From positions 29,699-93,698 of the forward strand of contig CALDGQ010000024.1 in NCBI GenBank assembly GCA_937941765.1: a DNA stretch of 64,000 nucleotides, given 5' to 3'. The notes beneath the pieces are model-generated. The model saw only the letters and a list, made by a program, of their open reading frames with translations. It searched no databases and had not been told where the DNA came from. Made by a program: the position numbers and the translations under genes. This document shows positions 26,427 to 36,054 of the stretch, one piece after another. This DNA comes from an uncultured Saprospiraceae bacterium (GTDB lineage: Bacteria > Bacteroidota > Bacteroidia > Chitinophagales > Saprospiraceae). Each line of letters opens with the position of its first letter. Positions within the stretch are counted from its first letter, which is position 1.

Positions 26427-27632
26427 ATGAATGACGCTTTTATTTTCGATGCAATTCGATCGCCAAGAGGAAAAGGAAAACCTTACGGTTCTTTACACGA
26501 AATCAAATCTATCGAGTTGCTTTCAACGCTTTTCAGAGCAATTCAAAAAAGAAATAATTTAGATACTTCTCAAGTCGATGATGCGATTATAGGTTGTGTA
26601 ACTCCTATCGGCGAACAAGGTGCTGATATTGCAAAAGCAGCTTTGTTATTTGCAGATTGGGATGAAAGTGTTGCAGGTGTGCAGGTCAATCGATTCTGTG
26701 CTTCTGGATTGGAGGCGGTGAATTTAGCAGCAATGAAAATTCGTTCTGGATGGGATGATTTAGTAGTTGCCGGCGGAATAGAATGCATGAGTAGAGTGAA
26801 AATGTCATCTGACGGAGGTGCATTGTTAAATGATCCTGAAGTTAGTACAAAAATTGGACATGTGCCGCAAGGTATTTCTGCTGATTTGATAGCAACAATT
26901 GAAGGATATGACCGAGAACGAGTAGATCAATATGCAGTACAATCCCAACAACGTGCAGTTCATGCATTAAGAGAAGGTTATTTTGATAATTCGGTGATTC
27001 CAATTCATGATCAGAATGGCATTTTGGTTTTGGAAAAAGATGAATACTTACGTCCAGCTACCTCAATGGAGAATCTAGCTCAACTTACTCCTGCTTTTAA
27101 AAAAATAGGAGCTATGGGTTTTGATACAGTTGCACTTCGTAAATATCCTTTTGTTGAAAAAATAAATCACGTTCATACAGCTGGCAACTCTTCAGGAATC
27201 GTTGATGGTGCATCGCTATTATTGATTGGAAATGAGGAAGCTGGGAAAAAAGCAGGATTGAAACCTCGAGCAAAAATTATTGCGGTAGGAACGGTCGGTT
27301 CGGAACCAACTATCATGTTGCAAGGTCCAGCACCATCTGCAAGGAAAGCACTCAAAAAAGCAGGTTTAAAAGTAAAGGATATCGAATTGTGGGAAATGAA
27401 TGAAGCATTCGCTGCACCTGTTTTAAAATTTCAAGAAGAAATGCAATTGAAATCGGAAGTCGTTAATGTAAATGGCGGTGCAATTGCGCTCGGACATCCA
27501 TTGGGAGCAACCGGAGCTATCTTGTTGGGTACTTTGCTTGATGAGATGGAAAGAAGAGATTTGAAATTAGGAATGGCAACCCTTTGCGTCGGTGGAGGAA
27601 TGGGCGTTTCTACAATAATTGAAAGAGCTTAA
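26427..27632 (+). CDS. fadA: Acetyl-CoA C-acyltransferase (thiolase)
   Basis: The 401-residue protein has the thiolase active-site Cys at 91 ([11 protein letters not shown]), the [11 protein letters not shown] segment, the [15 protein letters not shown] motif with catalytic His, and CVGGGMGVS with the second Cys near the end. It carries out the last step of fatty-acid beta-oxidation. The next gene, 15 bp downstream, is the multifunctional hydratase/dehydrogenase, so the two form the usual beta-oxidation operon. Confidence 0.95.
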   Translation: MNDAFIFDAIRSPRGKGKPYGSLHEIKSIELLSTLFRAIQKRNNLDTSQVDDAIIGCVTPIGEQGADIAKAALLFADWDESVAGVQVNRFCASGLEAVNLAAMKIRSGWDDLVVAGGIECMSRVKMSSDGGALLNDPEVSTKIGHVPQGISADLIATIEGYDRERVDQYAVQSQQRAVHALREGYFDNSVIPIHDQNGILVLEKDEYLRPATSMENLAQLTPAFKKIGAMGFDTVALRKYPFVEKINHVHTAGNSSGIVDGASLLLIGNEEAGKKAGLKPRAKIIAVGTVGSEPTIMLQGPAPSARKALKKAGLKVKDIELWEMNEAFAAPVLKFQEEMQLKSEVVNVNGGAIALGHPLGATGAILLGTLLDEMERRDLKLGMATLCVGGGMGVSTIIERA

Positions 27633-27647
27633 CTATAATAGTAAGAT

Positions 27648-29780
27648 ATGATTAAGTATAGAAAAGATAGCAACAACATAGTTACATTGACTTTCAACAT
27701 GGAAGGCAAGAAAGCAAATGTGATCAATCATGAAATTGGGAATTTTTTTACCCCAGTTTTAGATTACTTAAGAGATGAAAAAGCAAGAGGTATTCTAAAA
27801 GGAATCATTCTGACTTCTGCCAAAAAAACTTTTTTAGTAGGTGGTGAATTAGATTATATCTACAACTGTACGGATGCGGCTCAACTTTTTGCCTTTACAG
27901 AATCATTGAAAAAAGTGTTTAGAGAACTAGAAAGCCCAGGTGTACCAGTAGTCGCTGCGATCAATGGTAAAGCATTGGGTGCAGGTTTTGAATTGGCACT
28001 TGCTTGTCACTATAGAATCGCTTTGGATGATCCAAAAAACTTAATGGGATTCCCAGAGGTGACTTTAGGAATTATGCCAAGTTGTGGTGGTGTAAGTAGA
28101 ATGTTATGGACTGTTGGAGTCGAAAAAGCTTATCAGATATTAACAAGCGGCGCCTATTATAATGTAAGGGAAGCGAAAGAGGCAGGGATCATTGACGAGA
28201 TCGCTTCTAGTAGAAATGATATGTTGAAAAAAGCAGAATGTTGGATTCTTGATAATCAAAATAAAAGACGTGTTTGGGACGTCAAAGGAAGTAAAATTCC
28301 TTTTGGTGATGCCAATAATTTAAAAATTCGATCTAAAATTCAAATTCTTACTGCGGATTTATACAAAACAACCTACAACACGTTGCCAGCTCCGCTCGCT
28401 ATTCTTAATACATTGGTTGAAGGTTCTGTCGTTGATTTTGACACCGCCATGCGGATAGAAAGTCGCTACTTCGTAAAATTAATGTTAGGAAAAGAGGCTA
28501 AAAACTTAATGAAGTCTTTCTGGTATGACAATAATGCGATACGTGATGGTATTAGCCGGCCAAAAGGTTATGGAAAATTTAGACCTAAAAAGATTGGTGT
28601 AGTAGGCGCAGGTATAATGGGTTCTGGAATTGCAACGGTTTGTCTGGAAAATGGATTGCAAGTTGTTTTAAAAGATGTATCCAAAACAATTGCAGACAAA
28701 GGAAAAGAATTAATTGCTGCAACTTTAGATGAATGGGTATCTACTAAAAAAATATCGGAAGAAAATAAAAGTCAGTTTCTAGAAAATTTAATCACCACAG
28801 AAAACGCAGCTGATTTTGAATCTTGTGATTTAGTTATTGAAGCTGTGTATGAAAATAAGATGGTGAAGAACAAAGTGATGAAAGAAGCTGAACAGTATAT
28901 GGACGAATATTCGATTTTTGCAACCAATACGATTTCCATTCCTTTAAAAGAATTATCAAATGCTTCCATTCGAAAAAGTAATTTTGTAGGTATTCACTTT
29001 TTTCATCCGATTGCTGAAAAGCCATTGGTCGAAATTATCAAAGGCGCTGAAACTTCAAATGAGACGATTGCAAGAGCATTTGATTTTGCCAAGTTGATAC
29101 GACGTACACCGATTATTGTAAAAGATAATTGGGGATTCTTTGTAGCACGTGTACAGAATACTTATATTTTAGAAGGTATCACTATGTTACAAGAAGGGTA
29201 TGCTCCGGCACTTATTGAAAATTTGGCGCTTCAAGCAGGTATGTCAAAAGGTCCGCTAACACTAGCGGATGAATTATCACTAGAGATTGTTCTAAAATAT
29301 GAAAATCAAGCTGCTGAATTATACGGAGCAAAATATGTACAACATCCGGCAGTACATGTTTTAGAAAAAATGATAGCGCTTGATCGCAAAGGAGCTCGTG
29401 CAGGTTACGGATTTTATGACTATAAAGTAAATGGTGAACGAAATCTTTGGCCTGAGTTATCAAAACATTTTTCTGTTACACAAAAAGAATATTCAAGACA
29501 AGAAATAAGTGACCGTTTTATGTTTGCGCAAGTGATTGAAGCGTATTGGTGCCTACAAGAAAAAATTATCCAATCAGATGAAGAAGCTAACTTAGGTTCT
29601 ATATATGGTTGTGGCTTTCCATCTTTTAAAGGTGGCGTTATTCAATACGTCGAGGATTATGGGAAAGAAGAATTTGTGAATAAATGCAAGTCACTAGAAA
29701 CACGTTTAGGTCCTCGTTTTAAAGCTCCTAAATTCGTAAAACCTAATTTTTCTACTAAGCCTATCAAGGTGAATAACTAA
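27648..29780 (+). CDS. fadJ: Multifunctional enoyl-CoA hydratase / 3-hydroxyacyl-CoA dehydrogenase
   Basis: The 710-residue fusion begins with an enoyl-CoA hydratase (crotonase) domain (GKALGAGFELALACHYRIAL; FPEVTLGIMPSCGG) to about residue 290. An NAD-dependent 3-hydroxyacyl-CoA dehydrogenase follows with the Rossmann motif GVVGAGIMGSGIA near 317-329 and the FFHPIAEKPLVEII catalytic His segment. Together with the thiolase it performs three beta-oxidation steps. FadJ and FadB differ subtly; I give fadJ because the partner thiolase precedes it, but fadB is possible. Confidence 0.93.
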   Translation: MIKYRKDSNNIVTLTFNMEGKKANVINHEIGNFFTPVLDYLRDEKARGILKGIILTSAKKTFLVGGELDYIYNCTDAAQLFAFTESLKKVFRELESPGVPVVAAINGKALGAGFELALACHYRIALDDPKNLMGFPEVTLGIMPSCGGVSRMLWTVGVEKAYQILTSGAYYNVREAKEAGIIDEIASSRNDMLKKAECWILDNQNKRRVWDVKGSKIPFGDANNLKIRSKIQILTADLYKTTYNTLPAPLAILNTLVEGSVVDFDTAMRIESRYFVKLMLGKEAKNLMKSFWYDNNAIRDGISRPKGYGKFRPKKIGVVGAGIMGSGIATVCLENGLQVVLKDVSKTIADKGKELIAATLDEWVSTKKISEENKSQFLENLITTENAADFESCDLVIEAVYENKMVKNKVMKEAEQYMDEYSIFATNTISIPLKELSNASIRKSNFVGIHFFHPIAEKPLVEIIKGAETSNETIARAFDFAKLIRRTPIIVKDNWGFFVARVQNTYILEGITMLQEGYAPALIENLALQAGMSKGPLTLADELSLEIVLKYENQAAELYGAKYVQHPAVHVLEKMIALDRKGARAGYGFYDYKVNGERNLWPELSKHFSVTQKEYSRQEISDRFMFAQVIEAYWCLQEKIIQSDEEANLGSIYGCGFPSFKGGVIQYVEDYGKEEFVNKCKSLETRLGPRFKAPKFVKPNFSTKPIKVNN

Positions 29781-29820
29781 CACTTGTAACATATAGTTTA
29801 TGTAAACTAAGTGTTAGTTT
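29774..29820 (+). terminator. Hairpin terminator overlapping the fadJ stop codon
   Basis: An 11-bp stem (aactaacactt with aagtgttagtt) starts within the last codons and ends in TTTT. The 23-nt loop contains a smaller imperfect hairpin. Confidence 0.65.
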
Positions 29821-29952
29821 TGGCATCTTGTTTGCTTTTACAGGTAATGTACATTAACCACGTATCTTTTTTACGCTCCATTATTCCCTCCTTTTTATTT
29901 CCTCCCACAACAACAACAGATTTTAATCATAACCAAACCTAAATTTAAGGGA

Positions 29953-30600
29953 ATGAAAATACTTCAGTCTTTTGCATTTACATTAATGTTGTGTCTACTC
30001 TTTGGATCAACAAGTAATGCGCAGATGATGGCTTCTCTCGATAACCATTATTTTTCTAAAAATACTTCAGACGAAATTGAAGACACACCACTTGCTGGTG
30101 ATGATCACACAATGGTGGTCATCGACAATTCTATTATCTTCGAAGCACTCGAAAATGATGTTGTAAACGGCGATTTACTAGACTTATATGTGAGCGAAAC
30201 GCCACTTTATGGGAAGGTAACTGTCAACGACGACAATAGTTTTACCTATGTTCCTAAAGAAGGTACTTGCGAAATGGTCGATAGTTTTTCTTATATCGTT
30301 ATCAACGAAAATGGAAAAGACAAAGCAACTGTTTACGTTGATGTGATTTGTGAAGAAATCACCATCATCAACGGTTTCTCTCCAGATGGAGATGGCTTCA
30401 ACGATACCTTTACAATCATCGGTGCCGAAAGTTTTCCTAACAATGCACTTTTCATTTTTAATGAATGGGGAGAAGAATTGCTAACCTTCGAAGGCTATCA
30501 AAACGAATGGGATGGTGAAGGCTTAGAAAAGAATATGTACTTCTACATTTTCGAAGATGGAAAAGGCCAAGTATATTCGGGTTACGTGAGTATCAACTAA
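29953..30600 (+). CDS. Secreted protein with type-B T9SS (gliding-associated CHU_C) sorting domain
   Basis: The 215-residue protein has a signal peptide, then a cadherin/Ig-like beta domain of the type that often repeats in surface proteins (ENDVVNGDLLDLYVSETPLY, with TYVPKEGTC), and a C-terminal CHU_C domain (INGFSPDGDGFNDTFTI, LFIFNEWGEELLTF, YSGYVSIN). It is a small T9SS cargo with a single passenger domain. Its 3' end overlaps the recG stop on the opposite strand by 8 bp. Confidence 0.88.
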   Translation: MKILQSFAFTLMLCLLFGSTSNAQMMASLDNHYFSKNTSDEIEDTPLAGDDHTMVVIDNSIIFEALENDVVNGDLLDLYVSETPLYGKVTVNDDNSFTYVPKEGTCEMVDSFSYIVINENGKDKATVYVDVICEEITIINGFSPDGDGFNDTFTIIGAESFPNNALFIFNEWGEELLTFEGYQNEWDGEGLEKNMYFYIFEDGKGQVYSGYVSIN

Positions 30601-32710
30601 TCCGACTCCACATTTTAATCTTACTTTTTATAGTTTCCAAGTGATTTTTCAGACGGATATTGTCGGGGTGATTCAATTCAGGATCATTCTCCAATATACC
30701 TTTAGCAATATTCCGAACTTCAGCAAGCAATTGTTGATCTCGGACTAAATCAGCGATTTGAAAGTTGAGTACGCCACTTTGCTGCGTACCTTCAATATTG
30801 CCGGGGCCACGTAAACGCATGTCGGCCTCGGCAATTTCAAATCCATTATTCGTCCCAACCATCGTACTTATCCTCTCCTTTCCTACACTAGATACTTTAT
30901 CTCCTGTCATCAAAATACAATAAGATTTTTCCGCGCCACGACCGACTCTTCCTCGTAGTTGATGTAGTTGTGATAATCCAAAACGTTCTGTATTTTCTAT
31001 TACCATTACCGATGCATTTGGAACATTAACACCAACTTCGATTACGGTTGTTGCAATCATAATGTTAGTTTCTCCTTTGACAAACCGCTGCATCTCAAAA
31101 TCTTTATCCACCGGCTTCATTCTTCCATGAACAATACTGATATTATATTCAGGCATTGGAAATTCACGACTCAATGCTTCATAGCCTTCTTCTAGATTTT
31201 TTAAATCCAAAGTTTCGGATTCTTCAATCAGCGGATACACAAAATAAATCTGTCTGCCTTTAGCAATTTCTTTACGAATGAATTCAAAGACCGCAATTCG
31301 ATGATATTCCGTTTTGTGAGAAGTTTCTATTTCTTTTCTTCCAGGAGGTAATTCGTCAATCACACTCACATCCAAATCTCCATACAGGGTCATCGATAAA
31401 GTACGTGGTATCGGTGTTGCCGTCATGACCAAGATGTGAGGAGGGTAGGGGTTGTTTTTGTGCCACAACTTCGCTCGTTGTGCGACCCCGAATCGATGTT
31501 GTTCATCAGTTATTGACAAACCAAGATTTTTAAAAATAACTGGATCTTCTAAAATAGCATGTGTACCAACTAGAATTTGTATGTCTCCACTCGCCAGATG
31601 TTCTAACAATACTTTTCGCTTTTTCCCTTTGACACTTCCTGATAAAAAAGCAACTTCAATATCTAGTCCTTCCACAATTTCTGAAATTGAGATCAAATGC
31701 TGCTTTGCCAATATTTCAGTAGGTGCCAACATGCATGCTTGATATCCATTGTCCAATGCCATCAACATCGACATTAATCCAACAATGGTTTTACCACTTC
31801 CTACATCTCCTTGCAACAACCGATTCATGTGAACTTCAGATTTCAGGTCTAAACGAATTTCTTTCAAAACCCTTTTTTGTGCACCTGTTAGTTCAAACGC
31901 TAATTTTTCATTGAAAAACCGATTGAAATAATCACCTATTTTCTCGAAATGATATCCTTTGATGGTTGATTTTCTTCGATTGCGAATTTGTAACAAGCGC
32001 AATTGTAAAAAGAATAATTCCTCAAATTTCAAACGATCTTTTGCCGCATCCATTTCCTGTTGATTGGTAGGAAAATGAATATGCCTCATCGCTTGATACT
32101 TGGTCGGGAATCCATATTGTTGGATTAAATACGCTGGTAAGTTTTCAGGAAAATCTTTTTCAGAGAGTTTCTCAAAAAGAATTTTCATTATTTTCCCTCG
32201 ACCTTTAGAATCTAATCCTTTTGAGTTTAATTTTTCAGTACTCGGATAAATAGGTGCAAACGTTTTTTCTTTTGTCAAACTAGCAGGAGTGACCTCTTCC
32301 AATTCTGGATGTGCGATATTTAGTTTTCCATTGAAGTGATTTACTTTTCCATAAAGGATGTATTCTTTTCCAACAACTAAGCTACGTTGCAACCAACTCG
32401 CTCCTTTAAACCAAATCAACTCAATCGCGCCACTGTCATCTCTAAATGTACCTACCAGTCTTTTTTTAGGACCGTTGCCGACCATAGACATCCGTCGCAA
32501 TATTCCTTTTAGTTGGACATATTCCATCATTGAATTTAGCATCGAAATTTTGTGAAATTGTGTTTTATCCACATATCGAAATGGAAATTTCATGACCAAA
32601 TCACGAAAAGTAAATACGCCAATTTCTTTTTTTAAAATATCGGCTTTTTGTGGTCCGACACCTTTCAGATATTCAATTGGACTGGATAGTATATTTTGTT
32701 GGTTAGACAA
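30593..32710 (-). CDS. recG: ATP-dependent DNA helicase RecG
   Basis: The 705-residue protein has the N-terminal wedge/OB region (EYVQLKGILRRMSMVG), then a superfamily 2 helicase core: Walker A GDVGSGKT, the DEQH box in ITDEQHRFGVAQRAK, motif III TATPIPRTLS, motif VI QLRGRVGRG. RecG remodels stalled forks and Holliday junctions. Length is normal. No operon partner is evident; rbfA is divergent at 32858. Confidence 0.97.
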   Translation of the reverse strand: MSNQQNILSSPIEYLKGVGPQKADILKKEIGVFTFRDLVMKFPFRYVDKTQFHKISMLNSMMEYVQLKGILRRMSMVGNGPKKRLVGTFRDDSGAIELIWFKGASWLQRSLVVGKEYILYGKVNHFNGKLNIAHPELEEVTPASLTKEKTFAPIYPSTEKLNSKGLDSKGRGKIMKILFEKLSEKDFPENLPAYLIQQYGFPTKYQAMRHIHFPTNQQEMDAAKDRLKFEELFFLQLRLLQIRNRRKSTIKGYHFEKIGDYFNRFFNEKLAFELTGAQKRVLKEIRLDLKSEVHMNRLLQGDVGSGKTIVGLMSMLMALDNGYQACMLAPTEILAKQHLISISEIVEGLDIEVAFLSGSVKGKKRKVLLEHLASGDIQILVGTHAILEDPVIFKNLGLSITDEQHRFGVAQRAKLWHKNNPYPPHILVMTATPIPRTLSMTLYGDLDVSVIDELPPGRKEIETSHKTEYHRIAVFEFIRKEIAKGRQIYFVYPLIEESETLDLKNLEEGYEALSREFPMPEYNISIVHGRMKPVDKDFEMQRFVKGETNIMIATTVIEVGVNVPNASVMVIENTERFGLSQLHQLRGRVGRGAEKSYCILMTGDKVSSVGKERISTMVGTNNGFEIAEADMRLRGPGNIEGTQQSGVLNFQIADLVRDQQLLAEVRNIAKGILENDPELNHPDNIRLKNHLETIKSKIKMWSRIS

Positions 32711-32857
32711 GGAATTTATTTTCTCAATTATAGGTTAGAAGATTGTGTACGTTTATCCACAAAAGTAATATTTTTGATTTCATTTAAGAATAACTTGCAT
32801 TCGAGAATAATCATTTAATATATTGCTCTTCGAAAGAATTTTAAAAATAATTGATCC

Positions 32858-33250
32858 ATGGAAACAAAAAGACAAAGACAAGTTGCTGAAACCGTAAAAA
32901 GACATTTTACAACCGTGTTGCAACAAGAAGGTGGGTACATTTATGGGTCAGCCACTTTGGTTACTGTCACTGAAGTCAAAATGTCGCCAGATCTAGGTAT
33001 TGCAAAAATATATTTAAGTGTTTTTAATCGTGAAGATAAACCAACTGTGATCTTGGAGTTGGAAAATAATTATACTCGTTTGCGACAAACCTTTGGTCAA
33101 CGAGTCCGAAAACATATGCGTCGAGTACCAAACCTATCTTTTTTTCTGGATGACACTTTGGATGAAATGTATCGCTTGAATCAGTCTTTTGATCGACTGC
33201 AAGCAGAAGATACTTTGAAGAAAATTGAACGGAAAGCAGAGGAGGAGTAG
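32858..33250 (+). CDS. rbfA: Ribosome-binding factor A
   Basis: The 130-residue protein has the RbfA KH-like fold pattern: an N-terminal helix (RQRQVAETVKRHFTTVLQQE), VTVTEVKMSPDLGIAKIYLS, and the helix VRKHMRRVPNLSFFLDDTLD. RbfA binds the 30S subunit and helps 16S 5' maturation. The gene is followed by an imperfect palindrome and the convergent permease/regulator gene. Confidence 0.95.
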   Translation: METKRQRQVAETVKRHFTTVLQQEGGYIYGSATLVTVTEVKMSPDLGIAKIYLSVFNREDKPTVILELENNYTRLRQTFGQRVRKHMRRVPNLSFFLDDTLDEMYRLNQSFDRLQAEDTLKKIERKAEEE

Positions 33251-33257
33251 TTTTTGA

Positions 33258-33440
33258 TGTGTGTATGATACTATAATGTATGATAGATCTTGTTTCGTGA
33301 GCAGGCGTATAAATATTTTGTAAAAGAGATGTTAGCAAAATCCAATCTCTCTTTGCAACTCTGTGTAAATCCTGCAAAACAAGATTCACTTTCTCTAATC
33401 CTGTCATAAATCATCCATTCGAAAGTTGGCTTGCCAATAA
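33258..33440. repeat. Imperfect inverted repeat with ATGTATGAT ends
   Basis: The left arm contains aatgtatgatagatcttgttt and the right arm aaacaagat and, further out, tcataaatcat. The same ATGTATGAT / ATCATACAT ends recur at 63.06-63.18 kb. Internal pairing is weak. Confidence 0.55.
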
Positions 33441-33450
33441 GCGAAAATAA

Positions 33451-34950
33451 TCATACATTCTCGACATGAGAAATTGCAATCTTCTTAGCCAATCGAGTAG
33501 AGACCTTAATATTGGATTCATCCTGCTTCAACTCAATATGTTGATTGTCCTTGTTGATAACTGAAAATTCTTTTTCAGGAAGCAATCCTAGTTGCCAAAG
33601 TTCAGACTCAATATGATCGCTCAACTGATTTTTTGCAATGACAGCAATTTTTTTAATCGGTAAATGAAAAAGCGTTTCTCTCAATAATTTATTTTTTAAA
33701 GGAATTGGAGAACCGTGTGGATCTGTTTCTGGAAAACCTAATTTCTCATCAACCTCATCCAAAATCTCGTCTGTCAAAAGGTGTTCATATTTTTCAGCAT
33801 CTTCATGAATTTGCTCTTCTGTCAATCCCAGCTCCGTTACCAAAAACGATTCCCAAAGTCTATGTGCACGTACGAGCTTTGTTGCTTTTTCCATACCAGT
33901 TTGCGTAAGCGCTACCTCATTACCATTTAACTGAATTAATTTTTGTCCTTTCAAATTTTGTAGATGTTTCATCACTAGCCCTTTTTTCATCCCAAGTCGG
34001 TCTAGCAAGTTTGGAAGGTTTAATGATTTCCTTTGTGTTAATTTCAAAGACTGTTTTAAAGTATCTTCCAGCTGGATACGATTTTGTAATTTTCTTTTTT
34101 GGAAATATTTGGAGATCAATCCTTTTTTCGGTGCAAATAAAACGACCAACAAATATATCGCAGTTGCCGTTAATGCCATCGCAGGTCCAGGAGTAGTCTC
34201 AACAATAATCGCTAAAAATAATCCTAACACGGCACTTAAAAAACCTAGTAATCCTGAAATCCATAACACCGTTTTCAATCGATCGGACAAGAGAATGGCG
34301 GTCGAAGCAGGTGTGATCAACATCGCTACAACTAGAATGACACCAACCGTTCGGAGTGAAGCAACGACTGCAAAAGATAATAACAGCATTAAAAAATAGT
34401 GAATCGCTTTGACAGAAATCCCCATTGTTTCTGCAATGACGGGTTGGAAAGTCGATACGAATAAATACCGATAAAAAACAATGATACTGATAACTACATA
34501 AATCGCAATTCCAATCGTGAGATAAATATCTTCATTGGAAATTCCTAAAATATTCCCAAACAAAAAATCCTTCAAATCTAAATGGACCCCTTCATTTTTA
34601 CTGATCCATGATATCCCAATGACACCAATTGAAAACATCGCCGTAAACACAATTCCGATCGCTGCATCATTTTTTGTTTTTACATTATGTTGTATCCAAG
34701 TAATAGCAACTGCTGTTAGCAATCCCGCAATCACCGCTCCGGTAAAAAATCCCAATGGACTGTAACCAACAATCGGAAAAGCCACAACAATACCAGGAAG
34801 TATCGCGTGTGCCAATGCATCTCCAATCAAGGACATATTTCGAAGTACAATAAAACAGCCCAATACTCCACACATGATTCCAACCATAGAGGATGCAATC
34901 AGTGCTCTGATAAACCACTCGTATTCAAATATGCCTACTAAATTTTCCAT
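33451..34950 (-). CDS. Metal ABC transporter permease fused to a DtxR/MntR-type metal-dependent repressor
   Basis: I start at the ATG at 34950; a TTG 48 bp upstream is less likely. Residues 1-285 are an ABC-3 (Mn/Zn/Fe) permease with about eight membrane segments (SLIGDALAHAILPGIV; ILVVAMLITPASTAILLS). After a linker, a winged helix (about 305-360), then the DtxR dimerisation/metal domain (HRLWESF, then IHEDAEKYEH and DPHGSPIP) and a C-terminal FeoA-like SH3 domain. Glu replaces the DtxR Cys in the EKYEH motif, as in Mn-responsive MntR. No ABC ATPase or binding protein is adjacent. Tethered to the membrane, it could sense metal and repress locally, most likely its own promoter. Confidence 0.9.
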   Translation of the reverse strand: MENLVGIFEYEWFIRALIASSMVGIMCGVLGCFIVLRNMSLIGDALAHAILPGIVVAFPIVGYSPLGFFTGAVIAGLLTAVAITWIQHNVKTKNDAAIGIVFTAMFSIGVIGISWISKNEGVHLDLKDFLFGNILGISNEDIYLTIGIAIYVVISIIVFYRYLFVSTFQPVIAETMGISVKAIHYFLMLLLSFAVVASLRTVGVILVVAMLITPASTAILLSDRLKTVLWISGLLGFLSAVLGLFLAIIVETTPGPAMALTATAIYLLVVLFAPKKGLISKYFQKRKLQNRIQLEDTLKQSLKLTQRKSLNLPNLLDRLGMKKGLVMKHLQNLKGQKLIQLNGNEVALTQTGMEKATKLVRAHRLWESFLVTELGLTEEQIHEDAEKYEHLLTDEILDEVDEKLGFPETDPHGSPIPLKNKLLRETLFHLPIKKIAVIAKNQLSDHIESELWQLGLLPEKEFSVINKDNQHIELKQDESNIKVSTRLAKKIAISHVENV

Positions 34951-35002
34951 TAAAGATATTTGTCCAATATAAAAGTAGTCAATTTTTAACACAAACAAAA
35001 TA

Positions 35003-35026
35003 AATTTTTAGACAAGTCTAAAAATT
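35003..35026. promoter_or_regulatory. Perfect 24-bp palindrome, candidate DtxR/MntR operator
   Basis: Two 11-nt arms (aatttttagac and its exact reverse complement) around AA. It lies 52 bp upstream of the permease-regulator start, and resembles MntR/DtxR-type AT-flanked boxes with a central GAC/GTC. This suggests autoregulation. Confidence 0.7.
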
Positions 35027-35034
35027 GTGAGTAG

Positions 35035-35147
35035 TTATTGTTTATTTTGAAAGTCAGAGGTGAGCTCGTGTTGCGCACGTGAGCATACACATGAGCATAC
35101 ATGTGCAACGCGAGCTCACGCTTGACTTTCAAAATACCAATAACCAA
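35035..35147. repeat. Nested palindromic repeat R6
   Basis: Outer arms ttattttgaaagtca / tgactttcaaaata and inner arms gtgagctcgtgttgc / gcaacgcgagctcac, with a gtgagcatacacatgagcat core. It fills the gap between the ppx gene and the operator at 35003. Confidence 0.85.
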
Positions 35148-35153
35148 TAACTA

Positions 35154-36050
35154 TTAAACTAAATCCAATAGCATCCCTTCTTTCATTGCATATGAAGAAA
35201 CGATTATTTGATCCGTGTTTGCCAATCTAAGAATATAATTTAACAATACAATTGCAACTGTTATTAATTCTGCACGATCATTAGGAATCTCGGGATTGGC
35301 AAGTCGTTGTGAAAGACTTGATGTGATTAGATTATTGTAAATTGAATAAAATTTATCAGCCGGAAAGGTGGAGTAATTCGGATGTTGTTTTGTTTGAACC
35401 AGCATATTTTCTAAAACATCAAAAGTACCAGAAGCGCCAATAAGTGTAGTTGCTGGATTTAATTGAAGTGCTTTTTTGAGTGGATGTAATATGGTGTCCA
35501 GATGACTATGAATCGTTTCTATCTCATTTTTGGAAATAGGATCTGCTTGATGAAATTGGTTGAATAAAACAGCGACTCCGATTTTGAAACTTTGCGCCCA
35601 ATAAATTTTTTGATTATCACAAATAATAAATTCAACACTTCCGCCACCGATATCCATAATAAGACTGGTAGTATTCAAACTAAGAACTGCTGCCATCACT
35701 CCTTTGTGGATCAATCGAGCTTCCTCATCACCCGAAATCACTGAAATGTCAAGATTATATTTTGATTTGATTTCTTTGATAAAAGATGGACCATTGCTGG
35801 CACTCCGAAGACCAGCCGTTCCAAAAGCACGAACTTTTTTAATTTGATGCTGATCTAAAATGTGTTTGAATTTGCTGAGCGCATTGGTAGCTCTTTCTAG
35901 AGCGGCATTACCGATTTTATGGATTCCTTCTTCTGCTAGTTTTACGAAGATTCTTTCTCGATAAATTTCTGTGATTGATTGTTGATTAACTTCAGCAATT
36001 AATAAATGAAAAGTATTGGTTCCTAAGTCTATGACGCCAAGCTTTGCCAT
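35154..36050 (-). CDS. Ppx/GppA exopolyphosphatase-family protein
   Basis: The 298-residue protein starts with the ASKHA phosphate loop MAKLGVIDLGTNTFHLLIAE and has a second loop LIMDIGGGSVEFIICD near 127-142. The family hydrolyses polyphosphate or (p)ppGpp precursors. Length corresponds to the catalytic two-lobe core only, without a C-terminal HD domain. Which substrate is used cannot be told. Its start is 4 bp from the stop of the upstream... lipoprotein gene lies downstream-adjacent at 36055, so the pair may be cotranscribed. Confidence 0.9.
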   Translation of the reverse strand: MAKLGVIDLGTNTFHLLIAEVNQQSITEIYRERIFVKLAEEGIHKIGNAALERATNALSKFKHILDQHQIKKVRAFGTAGLRSASNGPSFIKEIKSKYNLDISVISGDEEARLIHKGVMAAVLSLNTTSLIMDIGGGSVEFIICDNQKIYWAQSFKIGVAVLFNQFHQADPISKNEIETIHSHLDTILHPLKKALQLNPATTLIGASGTFDVLENMLVQTKQHPNYSTFPADKFYSIYNNLITSSLSQRLANPEIPNDRAELITVAIVLLNYILRLANTDQIIVSSYAMKEGMLLDLV

Positions 36051-36054
36051 ATGT

